Position numbers and translations under genes: made by a program
Notes under the pieces: generated by a model
The model's input: the letters and a program-made list of their open reading frames with translations, nothing else
Databases searched by the model: none
What the model was told of the DNA's origin: nothing
DNA from: Nostoc sp. XA010
Lineage (GTDB): Bacteria > Cyanobacteriota > Cyanobacteriia > Cyanobacteriales > Nostocaceae
DNA: 35,640 nucleotides
NCBI RefSeq assembly: GCF_020829625.1
Contig: NZ_JAIVFX010000044.1
Coordinates: 1-35,640 of the forward strand
Direction: 5' to 3'
Part shown: in pieces, positions 10,060 to 19,476 of the stretch
Position numbering within the stretch: the first letter of the stretch is position 1
How the letters are laid out: each line of letters opens with the position of its first letter

Positions 10060-13000
10060 TTATTGACTACAGGAAATGGCAGAGGGAATAGAAGAACTTT
10101 GTGCATATTGAGCCACAAGAATGACATCACCATTAGCATCGACAATCCATCCTTGAGCCTCCACAATCTGATTAGTAGGTTCTTTATCCGTAATTTCCAC
10201 AGCTAATTTATCCGTTACTTTCTCTGTTGCTTGTGGGGGCAAATCTACCCAACCTGTAATCACTGCTCGTCCCCGCAACGGTTCATTAGGACTTTGGGGT
10301 AATCCACCGCGTCCTGTAGCGATAAAACGACTGGCGTTTTGTCCTCTTGTGGGAGTGCAACCTTGGGCAATTTGTTGGGATGCATCCACCAGGTTGGAGG
10401 GTAGTTGAATTAAGCCGCGACTGGGGTCAGTATCTGGACTGTTGATAGTTACTTCCCCACTCACTCCCAATTCCGAACTCGCTGTAATGTCGCTCTTTTC
10501 GGTTGGGCTTTTTTGCGGAAGAATACCGAAAATACCGTTTGTTGTAATGTCAACTCTACCACCAATCCCTGTAAAGGCGTTAGCGCTGATATCGCTATTT
10601 TCGTTAGGAACTGCAACGATAAATTTTGAGTTGATATTGATGTTACCGCCATTGCCACCTAATTTTTCTGTACCTGCGTTGGTGGAGATTTGACTGTTGC
10701 GACGGAGTAAGAGTAAATCGCTGTTGACGTTAATATTACCACCGTTACCAGATGCAGATTGGGCGTTGAGTACGCCTTGGTTATCTAAGGTAACTTTGGG
10801 TGAGGAGACGATAATATCTCCAGCAGTACCCGTTATACTTTGGGAGTTAACGAACAAGCCACTGTTAACGTTTGAACTACTGCCAGAAATGGTGAAAAAA
10901 TCAGCAGCATTAACTTTAATTGTGCCTGCATTCCCTTGTCCACGGGTTGAGGCAATAAGTTGAGCGCCATTTTGTAACGAGAAGGAAGCAGAATCGATAG
11001 TAATGTTACCCCCATTGCCAACTGTCCCCGTTGACACCCGGCTGAGAATCCCAGTAAAAAGACCGTTTTTCTCCCCAGCAATATTAACTGACCCAGTAAC
11101 ATTAACATTCACATTCCCCGCATCCCCCCGTCCTGCTGGCGCTGTTGCAGATGCTTCACGAGTTAGGGTTAGCAGTTGAGCGCCATCTTTTAGTGATAGT
11201 GTTGTAGCTAAGATATCGATATTACCACCTTTACCTACACCCCCGGCTTCTACCGTGCTAAAGATGTTACCATTTGCGAGGTCAACAGCATCTCGTGCCC
11301 GCACTGTCACATTCCCCGCATTTCCTTGTCCCGAAGTTGAGGCTTGAAGTCCAGCGCGATCGCGTAATGACAAAGAAGCAGAATCGATAGTAATGTTACC
11401 CCCATTGCCAACTGTCCCCATTGACACCTGGCTGGAAATCCCACTAACAGAACCGTTTTTCTCCCCAGCAATATTAACAGCACCAGTAACATTCACATTC
11501 ACATTCCCCGCATCCCCCCGTCCTGCTGGCGCTGTTGCAGATGCTTCACGAGTAGCGGTTAGCAGTTGAGCGCTATCTTTTAGTAATAGTGTTGCAGCTA
11601 AGATATCGATATTGCCACCTTTACCCACACCCCCGGCTGATACCGTGCTAAAGATGTTACCATTTGCGAGGTCAACAGCATCTCGTGCCTGCACTGTCAC
11701 ATTCCCCGCATTTCCTTGTCCCGAAGTTGAGGCAGTAAGTTGAGCGCGATCTTGTAATGAGAAAGAACCAGAATCGATAGTAATGTTACCCCCATTGCCA
11801 ACTGTCCCAGTTTCCACACTGCTGAGAATCCCAGTAAAAATACCATTTTTCTCCCCAGCAATATCAACAGCACCAGTAACTTTCACATTGACATTCCCCG
11901 CATCCCCCCGTCCTGCTGGCGCTGTTGCAGATGCTTCACTAGTTAGGGTTTGCAGTTGAGCGCCATCTTTTAGCGAGAGGGTTGCAGCTAAGATATCGAT
12001 ATTGCCACCTTTACCCACACCCCCGGCTGATACCGTGCTGAAGATGGCAGCATTATCAGCAAGAGAAACAGCATCTTGTGCCCGCACTGTCACATTCCCC
12101 GCATTCCCAAGTCCCGAAGTTAAGGCAGTAAGTTGAGCGCCATCTTTTAGCGAGAGGGTTGCAGCTAAGATATCGATATTGCCACCTTTACCCACACCCC
12201 CGGCTGACACTGTACTGAGGATGTAACCGTTTGCAAGTTCAACAGCATTTTTGGCACTCACTGTCACATTCCCCGCATTCCCTTGTCCAAATGTTGAGGC
12301 AGTAAGTTGAGCGCGATCGCCTAACGAGAAGGAACCAGAATCGATAGTAATGTTACCCCCATTGCCAACTGTCCCCGTTAACACATTGCTGCCAATCGCA
12401 CTAACAAAACCGTTTTTCTCCCCAGCAATATTAACTGACCCAGTAACATTAACATTCACATTCCCCGCATCCCCCCGTCCTGCTGGCGCTGTTGCAGATG
12501 CTTCACTAGTTAGGGTTTGCAGTTGAGCGCCATCAATTAGTGATAGTGTTGCCGCATTGATGTTGATATTGCCACCTTTACCTACACCCCCTGCTGACAC
12601 TGTACTGAGGATGGCAGCATTATCTGCAAGAAAAACAGCATCTCGTGCCCGCACTGTCACATTCCCCGCATTCCCAAGTCCCGAAGTTTCGGCAGTAAGT
12701 TGAGCGCCATCAATTAATGATAGTGTTGCCGCATTGATGTTGATATTGCCACCTTTACCTACACCTCTTGCTGACACTGTACTGAGGATTTTAGCATTTG
12801 CAAGGTCAACAGCATTTTTGGCACTCACTGTCACATTCCCCGCATTCCCTTGTCCAAATGTTGAGGCAACAAGTCGAGCGCGATCGCCTAACGAGAAGGA
12901 ACCAGAATCGATAGTAATGTTACCCCCATTGCCAACTGTCCCAGTTTCCACCTGGCTGGAAATCCTACTGGTAAAACCGTTTTTCTCCCCAGCAATATTA

Positions 13001-14733
13001 ACTGACCCAGTAACATTAACATTCACATTCCCCGCATCCCCCCGTCCTGCTGGCGCTGTTGCAGATGCACCACGAGTAAGGGTTTGCAGTTGAGCACCAT
13101 CAATTAATGATAGTGTTGCCGCATTAATGTTGATATTGCCACCTTTACCTACACCCCCTGCTGACACTGTACTGAGGATGGCAGCATTATCTGCAAGAAA
13201 AATAGCATCTCGTGCCCGCACTGTCACATTCCCCGCATTCCCAAGTCCCGAAGTTTCGGCAGTAAGTTGAGCGCCATCAATTAATGATAGTGTTGCCGCA
13301 TTGATGTTGATATTGCCACCTTTACCTACACCCCTTGCTCCCACTGCGCTGAAGATGTAAGCATTACCAGCAAGAGAAACAGCATCTCGTGCCTGCACTG
13401 TCACATTCCCCGCATTCCCTTGTCCAAATGTTGAGGCACTAAGTTGAGCGCCATTTTGTAATGAGAAAGAACCAGAATTGATGTTGATATTGCCACCTTT
13501 ACCTACACTCCCGGCTAATACCGTGCTGAAGATGTAAGCATTACCAGCAAGAGAAACAGCATCTCGTGCCTGCACTGTCACATTCCCCGCATTCCCTTGT
13601 CCAAATGTTGAGGCAGTAAGTTGAGCGCGATCACGTAACGAGAATGAACCAGAATCGATAGTAATATTGCCCCCATTACCTTGTGAACCGAAACGCACTT
13701 GATTAAAAACTATGCTCTCACCAGCAACGTTGATTGACCCGGTAGCATTCAGCGTAATATCTCCCGCAACAGTTTCAGGTGTCCCCAAACCATCCCCAAT
13801 ACCACCGCTTAAAATACTTCCTGCCAATATTTCTAGATTAGAGGCATTGACTGCAATATTACCGCCACCAGCGCCTTCTACGTATATTGCAGCTTGATTG
13901 GTAAGGGATACCGAAGCTCGCGCAACATTCTCAGGAAATCTCAAGCTGAGATTATCGCCATTTACACCCAACGCTACAGTACCAAGTTCCGCCAACCCTC
14001 CTAACTCAACTTGCCCACCATAAGCATTTAATTCCCCCCCATCCATGCTGACATTACCACCGACCAGCAGTAAACTTTTACCATCTGGTACTCGCAAACC
14101 AAAGACATTAAAAAAGCCTGTTGGGTCTGTTCCTGCTGGTGCAATTGACCTATTTTCAATTCTGCCAGCCTGAAGTTGATTGAACAACAACGCCGAAGGA
14201 TTAACTGTTAGTAGTGAGGAAGGAGTCTGAGGATTAGTTGCACTAAATTCCAACCCATTGCCAAACACAAAAGAATTCGCCGTACTCGCCACAAACGAAC
14301 CCGCCACATCCAGCCGTGCATTCTTCCCAAATAAAATCCCATTGGGATTGATCAAAAACAAATTTGCGCCACCATCCACCCCCAAAGTGCCAAGAATATT
14401 GGAGATATTACTTCCCGTCACTCGTGTGAGAATATTGGAGATTCCCGTGGGATTGGCAAAATAAACTCGCTGGGATTCTCCGACATTGAATTCACGAAAA
14501 CTATGGAACAGGTTTGCACCGCGAGTTACTCCACCATCAATCCGGTCAGCCGTCAGTCCTTTAATATTGACATTGGGGGTTCTCGTTGAAGAGTTATCGC
14601 CCAATGTTTCATCAGGGGTAATCTGGGCTAAGGCGTAATTTTCGGAACAAAATATGACATGAGCAAGCACTCCAATAATACTAAAAACTCCTAATAAACC
14701 TGAGCGCCAATTCCTATCTCCACAGATTGCCAT
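10060..14733 (-). CDS. Giant repeat-rich two-partner-secretion exoprotein
   Basis: A 1557-residue predicted TpsA-type exoprotein. It has an N-terminal hydrophobic signal (~11-37, ending ENYALAQ). The haemagglutinin/TPS domain carries GANLFHSFREFNV, ILTRVTG (101-107) and NPNGILFG (129-136). About 1000 residues of highly repetitive beta-helix follow, made of modules such as GGNITIDSGSFSL, GNAGNVTV, ARDAVSLA and GDAGNVNVNVTG. A conserved tail comes last (IVEAQGWIVDANGDVILVAQ). The repeats are also nearly identical at DNA level (see 11131-13067), pointing to recent expansion. ATG at 14731-14733. It is transcribed toward the TPR-CHAT gene 32 bp downstream. The HlyD gene ends 199 bp upstream, and that gap probably contains the promoter. 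No TpsB transporter gene is in the window. Confidence 0.92.
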   Translation of the reverse strand: MAICGDRNWRSGLLGVFSIIGVLAHVIFCSENYALAQITPDETLGDNSSTRTPNVNIKGLTADRIDGGVTRGANLFHSFREFNVGESQRVYFANPTGISNILTRVTGSNISNILGTLGVDGGANLFLINPNGILFGKNARLDVAGSFVASTANSFVFGNGLEFSATNPQTPSSLLTVNPSALLFNQLQAGRIENRSIAPAGTDPTGFFNVFGLRVPDGKSLLLVGGNVSMDGGELNAYGGQVELGGLAELGTVALGVNGDNLSLRFPENVARASVSLTNQAAIYVEGAGGGNIAVNASNLEILAGSILSGGIGDGLGTPETVAGDITLNATGSINVAGESIVFNQVRFGSQGNGGNITIDSGSFSLRDRAQLTASTFGQGNAGNVTVQARDAVSLAGNAYIFSTVLAGSVGKGGNININSGSFSLQNGAQLSASTFGQGNAGNVTVQARDAVSLAGNAYIFSAVGARGVGKGGNININAATLSLIDGAQLTAETSGLGNAGNVTVRARDAIFLADNAAILSTVSAGGVGKGGNININAATLSLIDGAQLQTLTRGASATAPAGRGDAGNVNVNVTGSVNIAGEKNGFTSRISSQVETGTVGNGGNITIDSGSFSLGDRARLVASTFGQGNAGNVTVSAKNAVDLANAKILSTVSARGVGKGGNININAATLSLIDGAQLTAETSGLGNAGNVTVRARDAVFLADNAAILSTVSAGGVGKGGNININAATLSLIDGAQLQTLTSEASATAPAGRGDAGNVNVNVTGSVNIAGEKNGFVSAIGSNVLTGTVGNGGNITIDSGSFSLGDRAQLTASTFGQGNAGNVTVSAKNAVELANGYILSTVSAGGVGKGGNIDILAATLSLKDGAQLTALTSGLGNAGNVTVRAQDAVSLADNAAIFSTVSAGGVGKGGNIDILAATLSLKDGAQLQTLTSEASATAPAGRGDAGNVNVKVTGAVDIAGEKNGIFTGILSSVETGTVGNGGNITIDSGSFSLQDRAQLTASTSGQGNAGNVTVQARDAVDLANGNIFSTVSAGGVGKGGNIDILAATLLLKDSAQLLTATREASATAPAGRGDAGNVNVNVTGAVNIAGEKNGSVSGISSQVSMGTVGNGGNITIDSASLSLRDRAGLQASTSGQGNAGNVTVRARDAVDLANGNIFSTVEAGGVGKGGNIDILATTLSLKDGAQLLTLTREASATAPAGRGDAGNVNVNVTGSVNIAGEKNGLFTGILSRVSTGTVGNGGNITIDSASFSLQNGAQLIASTRGQGNAGTIKVNAADFFTISGSSSNVNSGLFVNSQSITGTAGDIIVSSPKVTLDNQGVLNAQSASGNGGNINVNSDLLLLRRNSQISTNAGTEKLGGNGGNININSKFIVAVPNENSDISANAFTGIGGRVDITTNGIFGILPQKSPTEKSDITASSELGVSGEVTINSPDTDPSRGLIQLPSNLVDASQQIAQGCTPTRGQNASRFIATGRGGLPQSPNEPLRGRAVITGWVDLPPQATEKVTDKLAVEITDKEPTNQIVEAQGWIVDANGDVILVAQYAQSSSIPSAISCSQ
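11131..13067 (-). repeat. In-frame tandem super-repeats inside the exoprotein gene
   Basis: The segment beginning TCCTGCTGGCGCTGTTGCAG (plus strand) recurs at 11131, 11521, 11911, 12478 and 13045. The spacings are 390, 390, 567 and 567 bp, that is 130, 130, 189 and 189 codons. The difference of 177 bp (59 codons) equals one extra beta-helix module (LSLIDGAQL...GLGNAGNVTVRA type). All spacings are multiples of three, so recombination between copies would keep the frame. Confidence 0.85.
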
Positions 14734-14932
14734 ATCAGAACCAGCCTCGCTTGCTCATTTCATACCTGTGAATACGCAATCAATTCCGCCAGGGCTTCGA
14801 GCCACATCTTCAAGGGTTTTCAGCTAGCCGTCCTTATAAATTTTTCTACAATTAATTTCAGCAGATATTTTAATTAAATGAGAGTGAAGTTTTTAAAACT
14901 TAAAGTTAGGTAATGCTTCGCAAAAGAAAAAG

Positions 14933-16435
14933 TTACAAATCACTCATCAACCTCGCCTTACGGAGAAAGAATTGCAGTACCGTTTCTTCACGGGAAATAA
15001 TATCAGCCCTACCCTCCATGCCCAATTGAATGTGACACTGGTTTTTACCTTTACCTAAAACCAGAGTTTCTGGTTCAATAGTCACTTCATAGAAAGCACC
15101 AGGCACAGCAGCTTTTGGACTAGTAGTCGCATTAGACATAGATGCATTTGTGCCATTTTTTTGAGGAGCGATCGCATCTGGAGAAATCGCTTGCACTTTA
15201 CCATTGAGAGTACCATAATCTGGGTAAGGGCAAGCGCTCACCCGCATTTGGACTTTTTGACCAATTTTTAACTTACTCTTATCTTCAGATGCAACGCCTG
15301 CTTTGACAACCTGAACTGCATGACTAGGAACAATTTGCAATACTTCCTCGCCAGCACGCACAGTTTGACCTGGGTTTCGCAAATTGAGTTGGGAGATGAT
15401 CCCATCAGCAGTAGCTGCAATTGTGGTTTGATTCAGGTCAATTTCCACTTGTTTGAGTTCGCTAGTATCACGCTCTAACTGCTTTTCAACTTCAATTCGT
15501 TGCTTGATCAGCCCTTGACGTTCCTTTTCTGAAGTCGCCTTGTTGCTTTCCCCTGCGGCTTTTTCTTGAGCGATCCGCTCAGTAGCAACAGTTACTTCTG
15601 TATTACTTGGATTTACAGCAACTTGGGCGCGTTGTCTTCTAGCAATGACAGCAGATACTGCTTGTTGTAATCGTTCAATTGTCTGTTTTTGTGCCTCCAC
15701 TGCTGCTTCTTGCGCCTTTACCGCTTGCTCTTGCTGTTTGGCAGCTAATTGTGATTCTTCCAATTGATCCTTAGATAGTGCCCCTTGGGTGGCTACACTC
15801 TCATATCGGTTCTGTTTTGACTGGGCTACACCTAAGGCAGCTTCAGTAGCATGGAGATTCGCTTGTGCTGTTTTTAACTGTGCTTCCCCAGCCTGCAATT
15901 CCTCCTGAGCAATTCTGACGTTGGCATCAGCTTCTTGAAGTTCGGAAACAGTGGTAATATTTTTATCTCGATATTCCCGATAGCGACCGCTCAATTCGGC
16001 TTGAGCGCCACTAACAATCCTGCTGATGCGGTCGGTTTCGGCTCGAATTTGGCTGTTAAGGGAATTAATCTGAGCATTGATTTGCACTAGTTGTAACTTA
16101 GATTGTTGAATACTAGTTTGCAATTGGCTCTTTTTGGTTTGCAGACGGGAGTCGTCGATAGTTGCGATCGCATCTCCTTTTTTGACAACTTGATTTTCTT
16201 TGACATAAATGTGCATTACCTTACCTTCAGTTGCCGCTTGCACAATTCGCAATTCACCCGCCGGACGCACAACCGCCTGTCCTTGGACTGTAACCTTATA
16301 CTTAGTAATAGCAGCGACTGGAACAGCTAGTCCTAGAACGCAGAGAATAAACATTCCACCCCATGTTGTCCAACGACTAATTGGTGGGAGAAATTCGTTA
16401 GTTTGAATTGGGGGTAAAAAATTTGTATTGCTCAC
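14933..16435 (-). CDS. HlyD-family periplasmic adaptor for peptide export
   Basis: A 500-residue membrane fusion protein linking an inner-membrane ABC exporter to an outer-membrane channel. A short cytoplasmic tail is followed by one transmembrane helix (~27-47, GGMFILCVLGLAVPVAAI). The first half of a lipoyl-like barrel-sandwich follows (GKVMHIYVKENQVVKKGDAIATIDD). A long Gln/Ala/Glu-rich coiled coil runs ~100-340, then the second lipoyl half (DGIISQLNLRNPGQTVRAGEEVLQIVP) and a beta-barrel domain. The start is GTG at 16433-16435, without a clear ribosome site. It lies downstream of a small double-glycine peptide gene on the same strand, with a hairpin in the 115-bp gap. It very likely works with the C39-ABC transporter at 17122-19341. 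A TolC-type partner is absent here. Confidence 0.92.
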   Translation of the reverse strand: MSNTNFLPPIQTNEFLPPISRWTTWGGMFILCVLGLAVPVAAITKYKVTVQGQAVVRPAGELRIVQAATEGKVMHIYVKENQVVKKGDAIATIDDSRLQTKKSQLQTSIQQSKLQLVQINAQINSLNSQIRAETDRISRIVSGAQAELSGRYREYRDKNITTVSELQEADANVRIAQEELQAGEAQLKTAQANLHATEAALGVAQSKQNRYESVATQGALSKDQLEESQLAAKQQEQAVKAQEAAVEAQKQTIERLQQAVSAVIARRQRAQVAVNPSNTEVTVATERIAQEKAAGESNKATSEKERQGLIKQRIEVEKQLERDTSELKQVEIDLNQTTIAATADGIISQLNLRNPGQTVRAGEEVLQIVPSHAVQVVKAGVASEDKSKLKIGQKVQMRVSACPYPDYGTLNGKVQAISPDAIAPQKNGTNASMSNATTSPKAAVPGAFYEVTIEPETLVLGKGKNQCHIQLGMEGRADIISREETVLQFFLRKARLMSDL

Positions 16436-16488
16436 TATAGTTAGTTTAAATTTTGCATTTGCATCTGTTAAAGTTTTTCTGACAATAA

Positions 16489-16509
16489 AAGCAGGGATAG
16501 ACCCTGCTT
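16489..16509 (-). terminator. Hairpin between a peptide gene and hlyD-like gene
   Basis: AAGCAGGG (16489-16496) and CCCTGCTT (16502-16509) form a perfect 8-bp stem with a 5-nt loop. Read on the minus strand it is followed by TTATTGTC. It lies just after the peptide gene ending at 16551 and before the adaptor start at 16435. It could end or attenuate transcription, so the peptide would be made in excess over the adaptor. Confidence 0.65.
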
Positions 16510-16550
16510 AAGAAGGAAATATCGCAGAGTTGTGGCTTAATAATTAGCCT

Positions 16551-16799
16551 TTAATACTCCCACTTTCCTCCGCCCCAAGGTCCAGGCTTACTACCTCCAG
16601 TAGGTTTGCCTCCAGTCAAGAGAGAAAGACCAGCAATTGCACCAGCTGTTAATATCGCTGGCCATGATTTTTTGACTACTTTTTTAACCTTTTTCCAAGC
16701 ATCACCCAATAAACCTCCACCACATAAGTTTTCTTCCTCATCCAAAGAAAGTTCAGTAAAGAGGTCATTGTTTTCAATAGTGGTTATTTGGTCAGACAT
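16551..16799 (-). CDS. Double-glycine-leader peptide precursor, cationic/Gly-rich core
   Basis: An 82-residue precursor. The leader (LFTELSLDEEENLCGG) matches the C39-peptidase substrate pattern, hydrophobic/acidic residues before a GG, so cleavage is expected after CGG or CGGG. The core is about 53 residues: a Lys-rich amphipathic stretch (DAWKKVKKVVKKSW), a hydrophobic helix (AILTAGAIAGLSLL) and a Gly/Pro/Trp-rich tail ending GGGKWEY. This resembles class II bacteriocins or microcins. ATG 16799 was chosen because AAAGGAAAAACC precedes it; a longer frame from 16829 has poorer support. It lies between the ABC transporter and the adaptor. Antimicrobial activity is inferred, and a signalling role is equally possible. 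Confidence 0.85.
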   Translation of the reverse strand: MSDQITTIENNDLFTELSLDEEENLCGGGLLGDAWKKVKKVVKKSWPAILTAGAIAGLSLLTGGKPTGGSKPGPWGGGKWEY

Positions 16800-17121
16800 T
16801 GGTTTTTCCTTTGATGCTGATGCATTCATAATTTATTTGACTTATACACAGAGATATTTAAATAAGTAGATAGCTTTGTTAAAATGCAAATTTAATTATC
16901 TCTGTTATATTTGTATACGACTGGTTTTGTTTTTTATGCACTTTCAGCAAAGGGTATTTAGAAAAAAATCTTAAGCTTGTAGGAAGCGTTACAATCCGGT
17001 TCGGACAAGACTCGATCCAATACTGCTTGGTTAAGCCTAAAAAATAAAAATGTGTAGGTTGGGTTTTGTTCCTCAACCTAACATTTTGCGGGGTTTGTTG
17101 GGTAACGCATTGCCTCATACC
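16800..17121 (-). terminator. Gap with strong hairpin terminator after the ABC transporter gene
   Basis: The inverted repeat at about 17053-17083 pairs AGGTTG with CAACCT around GGGTTTTGTTCCT. Read on the minus strand it is followed by ACATTTTTATTTTTT, a good rho-independent terminator for the transporter ending at 17122. The sequence also belongs to a common cyanobacterial interspersed repeat type (GTAGGTTGGGTT...). The rest, 16800-17040, is AT-rich and should hold the promoter of the peptide gene at 16551-16799. No gene is supported. Confidence 0.7.
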
Positions 17122-19341
17122 TTAATTGATGGCAGCAGACTTGCCGTTACGGTGAGCCGGGGAAGATGTTAGCGCCAACGCATCCTGAGAGGGGAAAATA
17201 TCATCTAGGAAATCTAAATGTTCACCGGGTAAAGAACGCAATTCTTCTGGTGTACCTTGGATTTTTAAGCGTCCTTGTTCTAAAAATACAATTAAATCTG
17301 CTCTCTGTATTACCTTGGGACGGTGACTAATCAGAATAGTCGTTTTATCATGACGATGGGATAAAAGTCTATCTAGTACTTGTCTTTCGCTTACTGGGTC
17401 AAGTGCGCCTGTAGATTCATCTAAAATTAAGACAGGTGGCTCAGTAACTATTGCTCTAGCTATAGCTAATCTTTGGCGTTGTCCACCGGAAAGATTTGCA
17501 CCAAATTCTCCTAAGACAGTTTGATATTTATCGGGTAGTTTGCTGATAAATTCATCTGCACCAGCAATTTGACAAGCTCTCACAATTTCTTCAAAACTAA
17601 TATGAGGATAGCTAAAGTGGAAGTTATCAATAATAGAACGACTCCAGAAGTGGGGTTCTTGGGGAACTAATACCACCTGTTGTCGCAGACATTCTAATGA
17701 CAAGTCTTGCTGGTTATAGAAACCATAACGAATATTGCCTGACTGAACTTTATATAAACCAGTCATTAGTTTAGCAAGGGTACTTTTACCACAGCCAGAT
17801 TTGCCAATTAAAGCAATGACTTGACCGCCAGGAATAGTTAAGGAAAAATCTTTTAGTAGCTCAACCCTACCTGCGTGATGGAAGTTCAGTTCAGTGCAGG
17901 TAATATCTGCATTACCAGGAAGTTGTGCCCAAGGCTTTTTAAAATCATTTTCGTCTTCTGGGGTAGCATCAATAACTTCTGTCAGGCGTTGAATGACTAT
18001 CTGGGCAGTGATAAACTCATCTACTAAGCCGATCGCAGCACCTAAGAAGCCCAGAAAATTGCCACTCATGCCGTTATATGCCATCAACTGACCGATTGTT
18101 AAGGTGCGATTAATGACTAAATAGCTACCCATCCAAAGGATGCCAATACTAATGAAAGTGGAAAGAATGCCAGTAATTGTACTGCTATAAAGCCCCAGTT
18201 TCATCATACTCCAGCCCAGGTTGGCGAGGCGACCATAATTGCCTTGGTATTCTTCCCAGGCTTGGGGAGTGGCTTGGGTAGTTTTTAAGACTTGGACGCC
18301 ACGAAATGTTTCTACCAAAAAGCCTTGGTTTTCTGTACCAGAAACAATCATATTGCGGGTTTTCTGGCGCATCGCGGGTAGGAAAAGCAAGCTAACAGCC
18401 GTAACAATAATAAATGCAACTATGGAAGCTACAGTTAATTCCCAACTGTAAAAGAGCATAAAGCCCAAGGAGATTACAGCAATAAAAAATTGGCTGGGTA
18501 ATCCCAGGACGATTTGGGAAACTAAGTTATTGATGGCGTTGACATCAGCAATGCGGCTGACGACTTCTCCACTGCGTCGCCCTTCAAAGTAGGATAGAGG
18601 TAAATGTAAGAGTTTGCGTCCGTATTCTAGAATTAGTCCTAATTGCAATCTTTGACCGAAATGACCAATGAGATGAGATTGTACTAAGCTAATGGCGCTT
18701 CTAATTAAGTTCATGGCGATAACGCCAATAGCAACGGTTGTTAGCAGTTGGGTATCTCCCCGCACTAGGACATCATCGGTGAGGAGTTGCATCATGAAGG
18801 GAGATGTCAGAGAAAGCAGTCCAATGGCGATGTTAATAGCGATCGCTTGAGCGAGAATAGAGCGATAAGGCCAAACCCGTTGGATATAACGTCCCAGACC
18901 GCCGATTTTATCTGATTCTTGTTGAGCAAAGCGGCTGTCATCTGGAGTCAGTAGTAACATCACCCCATTCCCCCAACCTGCAACTAACTCCTCACGCGTA
19001 AGATAACGGATACCAACACCAGGGTCAGCTATGACGTATTTTTTGCCTTTTTGACCATATAATACGACCCAGTGGTAGCCCTTCCAGTGAATAATTGCTG
19101 GTAGGGGAGCTTGATCTAATTGGTCGATTAATTTGGGGCTGGCTTTTACTTGACGGGCGTTGAATCCTAGTACTTCTGCACCCCGGCTTAATCCCAAGAG
19201 GGAGGTTCCTCTGGAACCTGTGCCTACGGCTTCTCGGATGCGGTTGAGGGTAAAGGTGCGTCCGTGGTATTTGGCGATCGTGGCTAGGCACGCTGCGCCG
19301 CAGTCTTCTTCGCTGTGTTGTAGAATTATCTGGTATTTCAT
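17122..19341 (-). CDS. C39-peptidase ABC transporter (leader-cleaving exporter)
   Basis: A ~739-residue PCAT that removes double-glycine leaders and exports the cargo using ATP. The N-terminal C39 papain-like domain has Cys14 (EEDCGAAC), His90 (YHWVVLYG) and Asp106 (ADPG), a complete triad. Six transmembrane helices follow (~155-440). The nucleotide-binding domain has Walker A (GKSGCGKST), signature (LSGGQRQRLAIARA), Walker B (VLILDESTGALD) and the H-loop (ISHRP). ATG 19341 begins MKYQIILQHSEEDCG, the normal family start; an upstream in-frame TTG at 19359 is less likely. Substrates are presumably the four GG-leader genes around it. It partners with the HlyD adaptor. A 5' fragment of a second copy lies at about 20978-21118. 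Confidence 0.93.
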   Translation of the reverse strand: MKYQIILQHSEEDCGAACLATIAKYHGRTFTLNRIREAVGTGSRGTSLLGLSRGAEVLGFNARQVKASPKLIDQLDQAPLPAIIHWKGYHWVVLYGQKGKKYVIADPGVGIRYLTREELVAGWGNGVMLLLTPDDSRFAQQESDKIGGLGRYIQRVWPYRSILAQAIAINIAIGLLSLTSPFMMQLLTDDVLVRGDTQLLTTVAIGVIAMNLIRSAISLVQSHLIGHFGQRLQLGLILEYGRKLLHLPLSYFEGRRSGEVVSRIADVNAINNLVSQIVLGLPSQFFIAVISLGFMLFYSWELTVASIVAFIIVTAVSLLFLPAMRQKTRNMIVSGTENQGFLVETFRGVQVLKTTQATPQAWEEYQGNYGRLANLGWSMMKLGLYSSTITGILSTFISIGILWMGSYLVINRTLTIGQLMAYNGMSGNFLGFLGAAIGLVDEFITAQIVIQRLTEVIDATPEDENDFKKPWAQLPGNADITCTELNFHHAGRVELLKDFSLTIPGGQVIALIGKSGCGKSTLAKLMTGLYKVQSGNIRYGFYNQQDLSLECLRQQVVLVPQEPHFWSRSIIDNFHFSYPHISFEEIVRACQIAGADEFISKLPDKYQTVLGEFGANLSGGQRQRLAIARAIVTEPPVLILDESTGALDPVSERQVLDRLLSHRHDKTTILISHRPKVIQRADLIVFLEQGRLKIQGTPEELRSLPGEHLDFLDDIFPSQDALALTSSPAHRNGKSAAIN

Positions 19342-19403
19342 TTTCAAGACGAATAGCAAGGCAGAAAGAGATATCGGGGCGAAAGCCCAGATAGACCAGG
19401 AAT

Positions 19404-19442
19404 GCAGTTGAAGCTTATGCGAAAAGCTTTAGCTTCAACTGC
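19404..19442. repeat. 12-bp hairpin, copy 1
   Basis: GCAGTTGAAGCT (19404-19415) pairs with AGCTTCAACTGC (19431-19442). An almost identical hairpin lies at 21153-21191, also between C39 sequence and a cargo gene, and followed by the same CTATTTTTAT...GACAAGTGC. It may be a processing or attenuation element between the abundant cargo mRNA and the transporter mRNA. Confidence 0.75.
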
Positions 19443-19476
19443 GCTATTTTTATGACAAGTGCATTACCCAAGAGTA

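Noticed and set aside
10442..13093. Several plus-strand frames rich in Pro/Leu opposite the giant exoprotein gene
   Set aside because: They are the antisense of the GN-rich repeats, have low-complexity composition and no ribosome sites.
11131..13600. CRISPR-like regularly spaced repeats
   Set aside because: The repeats are coding, in frame, hundreds of bp apart and the intervening DNA is itself repeated. They are beta-helix modules.
16879..17118. Minus-strand 79-codon frame after the ABC transporter
   Set aside because: It spans the terminator hairpin and an interspersed repeat. The composition is not protein-like.
19404..19442. Hairpin as a simple rho-independent terminator of the cargo gene
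   Set aside because: On the minus strand, the direction of the cargo genes, no T-run follows. The T-run is on the other strand, so a plain terminator call is not supported.
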